A stretch of DNA of 33,424 nt from Nocardioides sp. REDSEA-S33_B3 (GTDB taxonomy: Bacteria > Actinomycetota > Actinomycetes > Propionibacteriales > Nocardioidaceae), in NCBI GenBank assembly GCA_001627335.1, contig LUPK01000019.1, positions 1 to 33,424 of the forward strand, read 5' to 3'. Each line of letters begins with the position of its first letter. Positions within the stretch are counted from its first letter, which is position 1. The translations under genes and the position numbers were made by a program. Below the pieces are notes generated by a model that was given only the letters and a program-made list of their open reading frames with translations, made no database searches and was not told the origin of the DNA. Positions 7,310 through 14,109 of this stretch are shown here, in pieces.

Positions 7310-8604
7310 TCACTCAACGTCCATAACAACGCCCCATTGATTCTTCAGGGTCTCGGTGCTCACCGCCCAGAATCGACTCGTGCACACCGGGTTGCCCCAT
7401 ACGTTCGCGTTGCACGTCACAATGAAGTTCGAGTTTCCCTCGGTGACGATGCCCCGGGCGCCGAGGCTGTTATCAGCCTTCACGATGTAGATGGGAGCGC
7501 CGCTGTCGCCCGTGCCACTGGCGACGCCACCGTTGGTGTTCTTTACCACGAAGCCAGTACATCTGCGGGTGTCAGCGATCGCCCCGCAGTCGAACTCCAC
7601 CCCTGTGTTGCCAATCTCGACATTCGCACAATGCTCGCCGGTCGCGGCACCACTGACGCACACGGATGTGCCTTGGGCGGGAGCTGCTGACCCGCTCACC
7701 ACAGCCTCATTCGTTCCAGGCGCGTCCTGCGGTCCCCGGAAGACCTCGCCGATGGTTCCGCCGTTTGGATCGATCAGCAGAGAGTCGAAGTTCTTCTTGA
7801 TCTGCGAGGTCCCGGCAGGCGCGATCATGTCGCCAGCACCATCGTTTACCCTGCTTCCGGCACCCCAGTTGCAATGGCCAGAGGTGAGAATGCGGCCCGT
7901 GCCGTCGGGCTTCACAACGGTGAAGCCGGTAGTGCACCGGTTGGAATTGGCTGCGAACAACAGACGCCCGCCCCCTGCCAAGGCGCTGAATCGTTCTGTC
8001 TGCTCGCCAGCGGCATACGTTCTTTGGCCATGCTGACGACTTCTACTGACGGTTCGACGGCAGCGTCGAGACTCCGTTCGGCGGAACTTCGCGCCGACTC
8101 GCTGTTGGTTGCCGCGTACACCACAAGACCGTCGAGCGCCTCCGTGGGCTCGATCGCAACAATGTTGAGGCTTTCGGATTCCGCGGCCCAGATGCGGTCC
8201 ATGGCCTTCTTGAGCGCGTCCATGGAGTATTCGGTCAGGGCTGCGTCGACAGTCACGCCGTTCGAGTCAGTTCCGAGCTGGCTGGACACTTCGCTCGGCG
8301 GCTTCCCGTTCCAACTGATTGTGACCCTTCCCATGGCCTCATCGACGACGATCTTTCCTGCCCCGTCGAGATCCATTAGGGGGCTCAACTGCTCGGCACG
8401 CGCAACAGCCGACTGAGCCAGCGTGGCTTTTGCGTCCTTGTCAGTGGTGGGCGACGCACCATCGTCGCCTGCGTTCGCCGGCAAGCCGCTCAGTGCGAGA
8501 AGTGCTGCAACCATCGCGCCCGCGACACTAGTCGCGAGGCTCCGTCGACTTATCATATTGAGTCCGTTCGGCTTAGGCGTGCTCGGCGCGGTGGCGGCGA
8601 CCAT
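7310..8604 (-). pseudogene. Secreted S1-type serine protease with propeptide, frameshifted at a G5 run
   Basis: Two frames together make a streptogrisin/alpha-lytic-type pre-pro-protease. The 5' frame (start ATG 8604, or 8556 for MISRRSLAT) gives a signal peptide ending ANA-GD near 8460 and a propeptide. The 3' frame ending at 7310 gives the protease domain: CTTGF with LTSGHC (catalytic His and a disulfide), NFDSLLI (Asp) and GTGDSGAPIY (Ser). The frames meet at TGGCAGGGGGCGGGC on the minus strand (G5 at 7975-7971). One added G would join them as W-Q-G-G-G-R-L-L-F and give a 431-residue protein. Loss of one G, a sequencing error or programmed slippage could all explain it. The gene is cargo at the left end of the element, with lower G+C than the chromosome. 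Confidence 0.85.
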
Positions 8605-9062
8605 CCTGCTTATGCTCGCAGCGATCGAGAGTGCGGGTCAAGGACGCGGTCACATCCTCAGAGTGGTGCACCTTTGGTCTCGCTGAGAGGTGTCCTTGCT
8701 CAGCTCAGTCAATGACGCGGGTAGGCCGGCATCTAGCACGGATTTCGCCTGCACCCGCTGCTGTGGTTGGAGCGTTGACCGATGTGGTGGCCGCTGGCGG
8801 TGGAGTAGATGAGGCAGGTAGGAGCCCGCCGCGTGAGCGAGGTTCAGGTCTGTCACTGTCCGTGCGCACGCTAGCGGTTGCCGGATCTGGGTGGCAGGCC
8901 ATCAAGATCGGCCACGCCATCTCTCTCCGCTTGATCCCTGGCGCGCGTCCCGAACGGGCCAGCAGCCCTGCTGATCGACAGCTCGAATGACGATCCGTGA
9001 CGAGCCTTGCAACCACTGCCCCGATCGGTCTTGTAACACCCACCGTACGAGCGGCACGCATG

Positions 9063-9078
9063 CTACGAAGGTTCGTAG
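9063..9078. promoter_or_regulatory. 16-bp palindrome upstream of the relaxase gene
   Basis: CTACGAA-GG-TTCGTAG has perfect 7-bp arms and ends 55 bp before the relaxase GTG. The symmetry and position suit a dimeric repressor or a nicking-accessory site. Confidence 0.55.
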
Positions 9079-9086
9079 ATCGGTCC

Positions 9087-9102
9087 GCCCGCCTGGGCGG
9101 GC
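9087..9102. promoter_or_regulatory. GC-rich inverted repeat upstream of the relaxase gene
   Basis: GCCCGCC-TG-GGCGGGC has perfect 7-bp arms and lies eight bases after the preceding palindrome. It could be a hairpin of an origin of transfer, an operator, or a terminator for upstream transcription. Confidence 0.5.
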
Positions 9103-9133
9103 CGAGCGTCGTTTCAGGGGACGTTGACGAACA

Positions 9134-11893
9134 GTGACGGGCGGTGACGAGGCCATCATGCACGGCGGAGTGAAGTTCTACCGCGGCTCGACCGCCCCTG
9201 CCCGGTCTTACCTGGAGGCTGGCCACTCTCGTGCCGATGACTACTACCTCGCTGAGGGTTCCGGCCTGGCCGAGCACCATGTCGCGACGGTCGGCGGCGA
9301 CGACACGGTGAGGTTGGAGCGTCGCCCGGACCTCGACGGCGACGGCTATGAGCGCTGGGTCGCTGGCTACGACGTGACCACGGGTTGGGCGAAGGGTCGG
9401 CTGCGAGATGACGAGCATGCTCTGCGGTTCGTCGAGGTCGTCGTGAACGGGCCCAAGACATGGTCATTGGCGGCCGCCCTACATCCCGATATCGCGGAGG
9501 CGTACGACGCCGCCCAGTCCCGCGCGGCGAGCGAGATCATCGGCTGGGTCGCAGAGCATGCGACCACGCGCGTGGGTCCGCGGGGCCGGCAGGCCCAAGT
9601 TCCGGTGGAGAAGATCGAAGCCGCCGTCGTCCGGCACTACACCTCCCGTGCCGGTGACCCGCACCGCCACCTGCATCTCCAGATCAACGCCCGCGTCTTC
9701 GCCGCCGGTGCCTGGCGCGGCCTGCACTCGGTCGGGGTCAGGGACTCAATCGAGGCCATCAACGGCATCGGTCACGCCGCGATCATGTGCGACCCCGAGT
9801 TCCGGGCAGGGCTTGCGGCCCGTGGCTACAGGCTCGATGAGACCGGCGAGATCCGCGAGCTGGCCCCGTTCGCGGGGCGATTCAGCGAGCGCGCCACGCA
9901 GATCGCCCGCAACGTCGACCGCTACGAAGCCGAGTGGCGCGCCGTCCATCCGGGTCAGGAGCCCGGGCCGAAGCTGCGCCGGTCGTGGGACCGACGTGCG
10001 TGGGCCGACGCACGACCGGAAAAGGTCGTCCCTGCCTCGGGTGCTGACCTGGTGGCGCGGTGGAACGAGGAGCTGCACGACCTCGGCTTCCACGAGGCTC
10101 ATCAGGCGGTCGGCGTTCGGTCGACTCCGATCGGCGCCATCGACCGCGACGTCGCGGTCGAGGTGATCTTGTCCCGGCTCGGGGCGAAGCGGTCGGCATG
10201 GAATGCCGCCGACATCCGCGGCGAGACAGAGAAGCTGATCGCTTCCGTCGGGATCGTGGCCGAGCACGCGGCGCGCACCGAGCTGGCCGAGGACATCACC
10301 AGCCGCGCTGTTGCCGCGTGCCGTCCGCTGCTGGAGCGCGACGACGGTCCCGAGCACATCCGGGCGCTCACCTCGACACAGGTGCTGGCCGTCGAGGCCG
10401 CCCTCACCCAGCGCCTCGCGATCCGTGCCGAGCAACCGGTGACGCCCGCGCGCCGCGTCCGGATCCCCGCCCGTCTGGTCGACCGGCTCGACCCCGGCCA
10501 GCGCCGTGCCGTGGCCGCATTGGCCGGGCACGCGGGCCTGCTCGTGATCGAAGGTGCCGCCGGGACCGGGAAGACCACCACCCTCGCCGCAGCCCGTGCC
10601 GCACTCGATGCCCAAGAGCGGCGGCTGGTCGTGGTCACCCCGACTCTCAAGGCAGCCGAGACCGCGCGGCAGCAGGTGGGGGCAGACGCGTTCTCCGCAG
10701 CCTGGCTGGCCCACCAACAGGGCTACCGGTGGGATGAGGACGGCCACTGGACCCACACCCCGTCCCCACGCGCGCAGATCGCCCCCGAAGCCCGACTCCT
10801 CCCGGGCGACGTCTTGCTGGTCGATGAGGCCGGGATGCTCGACCAGGACACCGCCCACGCTCTCCTCGCGATCGCCGACCACGCCGGTGCCGGCGTGGTG
10901 TTCCTCGGCGACCGGCACCAGCTCCCCGCCGTCGGCCGCGGGGGAGTGCTCGACCTCGCCACCCGCTGGGCACCCGACCAGGCCCGGCTCGAGCTCGGTG
11001 CCGTGCACCGCTTCACCGACCCCGCCTACGCCGACCTCAGCCTCCTGATGCGCACCGGAGAGCGAAGTAGTGAGGTGTTCGACCAACTCGTCGAACGAGG
11101 ACAGATCGTCCTGCATCCCACCGAGGTCGAACGCACCGTCACGCTCGCAGCCGTCGAGGGACTTGTCATCGCCGACACCCGCGAACAAGTCACCGCGCTG
11201 AACGCCGCTATCCGCGACCATCACCACCGCCACATCCAGAGCAGTGAACCCAACGGCGAGCCGTCTGGTGAGCGCGGCGGTGAGCAGTCTGGTGAGGCGG
11301 TGACACGAGGTGGTGAGCGGATCGGCCTCGGTGACCGGATCGCCACCCGCCGCAACAACCGCGACCTCGGCGTCGCCAACCGCGACACCTGGACCGTCGC
11401 CGGCATCGGGGACGACGGCAGCCTCCTGGTGACCGGCCGGACCGGGGAACGACACTTGCCGGCCGACTACGTCCGCGACCACGTCGAGCTCGCCTACGCC
11501 ACCACCGTCCACGGCGCCCAAGGCGACACCGTCGACCATGCCCACTTCGCCCTCGGCGACACCACCGGTGCTGCCGCTGCCTATGTCGCCATGACCCGCG
11601 GTCGCCACACCAACACCGCACATCTGGTCGCCGAGGACCTCGACACGGCCCGCACACATTGGGTCGAGGTCTTCAGTCGCGACCGCGCCGACCTCGGTCC
11701 CGCGCACGCCGCCGAGATCGCCGCCGAAGACATCGAGCGCTACGGACCCCGCGCCCCCGCGCGTGCCCCGGGACACAGCATCGCGCTGCAGGCAGGAGCC
11801 CTTCAGCAGCCACCACGACGGCGCCCTCGCCCACCCGAACCCCCGCCCGTCGGTGCTCCCGCCCGTGGCCCCGGGCACGGCATCGGGTTCTGA
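9134..11893 (+). CDS. MobF-type relaxase-helicase (TrwC/TraA-like)
   Basis: A 919-residue two-domain conjugative relaxase. The N-terminal TrwC domain shows the early tyrosine region KFYRG...YLEAGHSRADDYYLAEGSG (residues ~14-45) and the metal-binding histidine motif DPHRHLHLQINARV (~175-188). The C-terminal RecD-like helicase has Walker A GAAGTGKTTTL (~474), Walker B LLVDEAGMLDQD (~560), GDRHQLPAVGRGG and the late YATTVHGAQGDTVDHAHF and VAMTRGRH motifs. It would nick one strand at oriT, stay covalently attached and unwind it for transfer by a helper's secretion system. A Glu/Gly-rich repetitive linker (about residues 700-730) interrupts the helicase. I used GTG 9134, after AGGGG; the internal ATG at 9158 (MHGGVKFYRG) is a credible alternative. 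The tail is Pro/Arg-rich. Confidence 0.92.
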   Translation: MTGGDEAIMHGGVKFYRGSTAPARSYLEAGHSRADDYYLAEGSGLAEHHVATVGGDDTVRLERRPDLDGDGYERWVAGYDVTTGWAKGRLRDDEHALRFVEVVVNGPKTWSLAAALHPDIAEAYDAAQSRAASEIIGWVAEHATTRVGPRGRQAQVPVEKIEAAVVRHYTSRAGDPHRHLHLQINARVFAAGAWRGLHSVGVRDSIEAINGIGHAAIMCDPEFRAGLAARGYRLDETGEIRELAPFAGRFSERATQIARNVDRYEAEWRAVHPGQEPGPKLRRSWDRRAWADARPEKVVPASGADLVARWNEELHDLGFHEAHQAVGVRSTPIGAIDRDVAVEVILSRLGAKRSAWNAADIRGETEKLIASVGIVAEHAARTELAEDITSRAVAACRPLLERDDGPEHIRALTSTQVLAVEAALTQRLAIRAEQPVTPARRVRIPARLVDRLDPGQRRAVAALAGHAGLLVIEGAAGTGKTTTLAAARAALDAQERRLVVVTPTLKAAETARQQVGADAFSAAWLAHQQGYRWDEDGHWTHTPSPRAQIAPEARLLPGDVLLVDEAGMLDQDTAHALLAIADHAGAGVVFLGDRHQLPAVGRGGVLDLATRWAPDQARLELGAVHRFTDPAYADLSLLMRTGERSSEVFDQLVERGQIVLHPTEVERTVTLAAVEGLVIADTREQVTALNAAIRDHHHRHIQSSEPNGEPSGERGGEQSGEAVTRGGERIGLGDRIATRRNNRDLGVANRDTWTVAGIGDDGSLLVTGRTGERHLPADYVRDHVELAYATTVHGAQGDTVDHAHFALGDTTGAAAAYVAMTRGRHTNTAHLVAEDLDTARTHWVEVFSRDRADLGPAHAAEIAAEDIERYGPRAPARAPGHSIALQAGALQQPPRRRPRPPEPPPVGAPARGPGHGIGF

Positions 11894-12068
11894 CACCAGC
11901 GGTCGCCATCACGCTCGCGTGGTCGGTGGCCACGAGATTCCCCGGGCGTCAGGCGTCCGATCCGGGCGAGCGCAGGTTGCCTTTCAAAGCATCAGGAACC
12001 CGCACCAGCGGGCTCCGCAGACACGGCGAGGAACCACCCATGTCAACCACCGCCCAGCGTTACCGCCA

Positions 12069-12132
12069 CCCCGAAAAGTCGGGGGACGCACCCGCCGAAA
12101 CCGGAAGTCCACAATGTGGACGACTTTCGGGG
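12069..12132. repeat. Nested inverted repeat 3' of the relaxase gene (oriT or regulatory candidate)
   Basis: CCCCGAAAAGTCG at 12069-12081 is complementary to CGACTTTCGGGG at 12121-12132 apart from one extra A. Inside the loop, GTCCACA-A-TGTGGAC (12107-12121) is a perfect 7-bp palindrome sharing its last base with the outer arm. The 394-bp gap 11894-12287 has no convincing gene; a frame from ATG 12041 is rich in rare choices and is cut by these structures. Confidence 0.7.
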
Positions 12133-12182
12133 GGACGCGGTCTGACCTGCGCAAACGCGACAGCCGCGGGAGCGTACCCCCT

Positions 12183-12230
12183 GCGTACCCCCTTGGGGGA
12201 ACCCCCTCAGGGGGACGTTCGGGGGTACGC
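12183..12230. repeat. Cruciform-like repeat: 10-bp outer arms enclosing two small hairpins
   Basis: GCGTACCCCC (12183-12192) and GGGGGTACGC (12221-12230) are perfect complements. Between and overlapping them are CCCCC-TT-GGGGG (12188-12199) and CCCCC-TCA-GGGGG (12202-12214), so alternative pairings exist. It lies 57 bp before the HTH gene start and could be an attenuator-like mRNA fold or part of a transfer origin. Confidence 0.7.
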
Positions 12231-12287
12231 CCCGGCGTCACTCTTCGGCCAATGCTGCGCACCTGGTTGGCCAAGGAGGTCATCGCG

Positions 12288-12515
12288 ATGAGCCCGATCC
12301 ACATCCCGCGCGAATGGGACGACAACGACGTCCTCTACTTCGAGGAGTTCTGCACCTTCGTCCGCACCCCGCAACGCACCGCACGCGACTGGAAACGACG
12401 AGGCATCGGACCCCGCTGGTGGCGCATCAACGGCAACGGCCGCCTCTACACCACCGTCGCCGAACTCCGCCGCTTCCTCGCAGCCGGCCGCCGGCGCGAG
12501 TTTGGGGATGAGTGA
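12288..12515 (+). CDS. Small HTH protein, excisionase/MerR-like
   Basis: A 75-residue basic protein from ATG 12288, preceded by a near-perfect AAGGAGG eight bases upstream. The sequence FCTFVRTPQRTARDWKRRGIGPRWWRINGNGRLYTTVAELRRFLA matches the winged-helix pattern of small excisionases and HTH_17 proteins (helix, TPQRTARDW recognition part, then the RxxGxGP...W and beta-wing). It probably works as the recombination directionality factor for the serine recombinase, or as a transcriptional regulator of the element. Its place between the relaxase and the integrase is typical of actinobacterial mobile elements. No catalytic residues are expected. Confidence 0.8.
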   Translation: MSPIHIPREWDDNDVLYFEEFCTFVRTPQRTARDWKRRGIGPRWWRINGNGRLYTTVAELRRFLAAGRRREFGDE

Positions 12516-12552
12516 CACGGCCATGAAGCAGCGTCGCTGATCGAGCCCCGCC

Positions 12553-12714
12553 ATGTCGACGACCCTCACCGCCGAACAGGACGCCCGAGCCATCCGTGCG
12601 CTCGCGGTGTTCAAGGCGAAGCGCGAGGCGTTGCGAGCAGGGCTACCGCTCCAGCAGCTCGACGCCGCCGCCTGGGTCGTCGACGTCGACACCGGGGACT
12701 CCGAGGTCGCTTGA
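12553..12714 (+). CDS. Small protein of 53 aa, unknown function
   Basis: ATG 12553 to TGA 12714 encodes a mainly helical N-terminal part rich in Ala, Arg and Glu (TAEQDARAIRALAVFKAKRE) and a hydrophobic tail (LQQLDAAAWVVDVDTGDSEVA). No strong ribosome-binding site is seen. Coding is supported by a second, degenerate copy at 14011-14109: its differences from this copy fall mostly on third codon positions in this frame, and 14 of the last 20 residues match. I do not recognise a family. The gap to the next gene contains AAGGAGG for that gene and a TTGACG that overlaps this stop and could be a -35. Confidence 0.6.
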   Translation: MSTTLTAEQDARAIRALAVFKAKREALRAGLPLQQLDAAAWVVDVDTGDSEVA

Positions 12715-12772
12715 CGCTGCTCGTCTCGGTCGTGTCTGAAACAATGGGGATCGAACGGCAAGGAGGTGGGTC

Positions 12773-13264
12773 GTGGTCTTCCAAGGCCAGGTGCTCTCCA
12801 TCGGAGCGCTACTCGAGCGCGCTCAGGCCGCCCCGGCCTACGAGCCGGCCCGTCATGTCGGTGTCCGGCACACCGCCGCTGACAACGCGCTGCGCTGCGC
12901 CGAGTTGTTGGCTGCTGGTGAGTCGGTGGACGCGTGCTGGCGCTTCGGGGTCCTCCAGACCCTCGACGACTACACCTCAACCCTGCGTCGAGGCGGCGCT
13001 GCCCTCGCCGCACTGGTCTTCACCGCCGTCCCCGCGCCCACCGGATCCGACGAGGTCGACGCCGCCTTCGCTGCCCTGGCAGACCACCTGGCCGTGCGTG
13101 ACGGTTGGCCCGTGCCTGGGTGGGCGCTTGACCCGGCCCGGCGTGCCGACGGCTGGTACCCCGCCGTGCCGGACACCTGGAGGGTCGAGGCCGAGCGCGA
13201 CAGTCCCCGCGCGTTCGCGCAGCGCGGCATCTTCATCACCGCACGGTCTCTGAACCGGGCATGA
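12773..13264 (+). CDS. Unknown protein, 163 aa, partner of the adjacent nucleotidyltransferase
   Basis: It starts at GTG 12773 after AAGGAGG and ends at a TGA that overlaps the next gene's ATG by four bases (ATGA at 13261-13264). Such tight translational coupling is typical of toxin-antitoxin or two-component defence modules. The protein is soluble, with an alpha-rich N-terminal half (IGALLERAQ, NALRCAELLAAGESVDACW, VLQTLDDYTSTLRRGGAALAALVF) and a C-terminal half rich in Trp and Pro (DGWPVPGWALDP, GWYPAVPDTWRVEAE). I see no named fold. By analogy with AbiE-type systems it could be the antitoxin or regulator, although no winged helix is obvious. Confidence 0.75.
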   Translation: MVFQGQVLSIGALLERAQAAPAYEPARHVGVRHTAADNALRCAELLAAGESVDACWRFGVLQTLDDYTSTLRRGGAALAALVFTAVPAPTGSDEVDAAFAALADHLAVRDGWPVPGWALDPARRADGWYPAVPDTWRVEAERDSPRAFAQRGIFITARSLNRA

Positions 13265-13940
13265 GCAGCGAGGCACGACAACTCGACGCAGAGCAGGTCC
13301 TCGGCCTGCTCCACGAACTGTCGGAGCGCCTGGCGGCCGGTGGCGTGCAGGCACAGCTCTTCGTCGTGGGCGGGGCGGCCATGGCACTGGCTTACGACCA
13401 GGGCCGTCTCACCCGCGACGTGGATGCCCTATTTGTTCCTGCGCCGGAGGTACGGGTCGCTGCTGGAGAAATCGGCGCCGCCCGCGGCCTGGAGCCGGAT
13501 TGGCTCAACGACGCCGCCAAGGGCTTCCTCCCGGGCCCCGACGAGCACCCGCAAACCGTGTTCGAGTCCGAGTCGCTGCTGGTGCAGGTCGCCTCGCCGG
13601 AGTATCTGCTGGCGGTGAAACTCCATGCCTCCCGCGACGAGCGAGACCTTGACGACGCCGCGACCCTGTTCAACCGACTCGGCTACACCACGGCTCAGGA
13701 GGCAGTCGACCTGCTGAGCCACACCTATCCGCCAGGGCAACTGCTTCCACGCCACTACTACATTGCCGAAGACGTCGCCCACCGGGCCGCTGCGCGGGAA
13801 CGACGCACGGCGCTGAAGTTGAGGCCGAGACGCCGGAGACTGGCGCTGAGCGACTGCGCCGCTCCATCGAGGATGAGAAGAGGCAAGACCCGGGCAGTGG
13901 CCGCCTCAGCCCGCCCGAGCCGCCCAGCATCGGCTTCTAA
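13261..13940 (+). CDS. DUF6036/AbiEii-like nucleotidyltransferase, 3' end probably frameshifted
   Basis: The first ~175 residues form a minimal nucleotidyltransferase: FVVGGAAMALAYDQGRLTRDVDALFVP (residues ~34-60) has the GG motif and the two acidic residues of DxD, followed by GLEPDWLNDAAKGFLPGP and YLLAVKLHASRDERDLDDAATL. AbiEii-type toxins use this fold to modify tRNA or nucleotides. After about residue 178 the frame becomes Arg-rich and unlike the family and runs on to 14109. In contrast, the frame entered one base back near 13785-13800 reads plausibly (ETGAERLRRSIEDEKRQD ... EPPSIGF) to TAA 13938-13940. A one-base loss in this 3' part is likely. The catalytic core is unaffected. The end coordinate given is that of the restored frame. 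Confidence 0.75.
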
Positions 13941-14010
13941 CACCCTCGTCCTCGGAACGGACCGCCCCTCCTCCTGGAGCTTGCGTAGTCGCCCGCGCGG
14001 TGAGGTCAGG

Positions 14011-14109
14011 GCCGCGTGCGAGGCGTGGTGCGCCGGCGAAGCCCTACAGCAGCTCGACTCGAACGCCTGGGTTGTCGACGTAGATGCGGGTAATGCCGAA
14101 GTCGCGTAG
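14011..14109 (+). pseudogene. Degenerate second copy of the 53-aa small gene, antisense to the recombinase end
   Basis: Codons at 14044-14109 read LQQLDSNAWVVDVDAGNAEVA plus stop and align without gaps to 12649-12714 of the small gene, with about 48 of 66 bases identical. Weaker similarity goes back to about 14011. There is no intact start; the frame is simply a continuation of the nucleotidyltransferase frame. The same 66 bp on the other strand are the final 22 codons of the recombinase. Confidence 0.6.

Larger units (their letters stand above)
8605..9133. other. 529-bp non-coding region between protease and relaxase genes
   Basis: Long reverse-strand frames here do not look like protein. 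The stretch separates divergent genes and must hold both promoters. Its right third (about 9000-9133) contains the two palindromes listed separately. It is a candidate site for relaxase autoregulation or for oriT. Confidence 0.5.

Noticed and set aside
8521..8536. A 16-bp sequence identical to 15803-15818, considered as a secondary attachment site
   Set aside because: CGCGACACTAGTCGCG is nearly self-complementary and lies inside the protease signal-peptide codons at 8521. A single 16-bp match in GC-rich DNA is plausible by chance, and it does not border any rearrangement.
8705..9418. Reverse-strand frame upstream of and into the relaxase gene
   Set aside because: It has Arg/Thr/Ala-rich composition without any fold-like pattern, overlaps the conserved N-terminus of the relaxase, and has no ribosome-binding site.
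12041..12289. Possible small protein between the relaxase and HTH genes
   Set aside because: The frame passes through both inverted-repeat structures, has no convincing ribosome-binding site and gives a composition unlike the neighbours.
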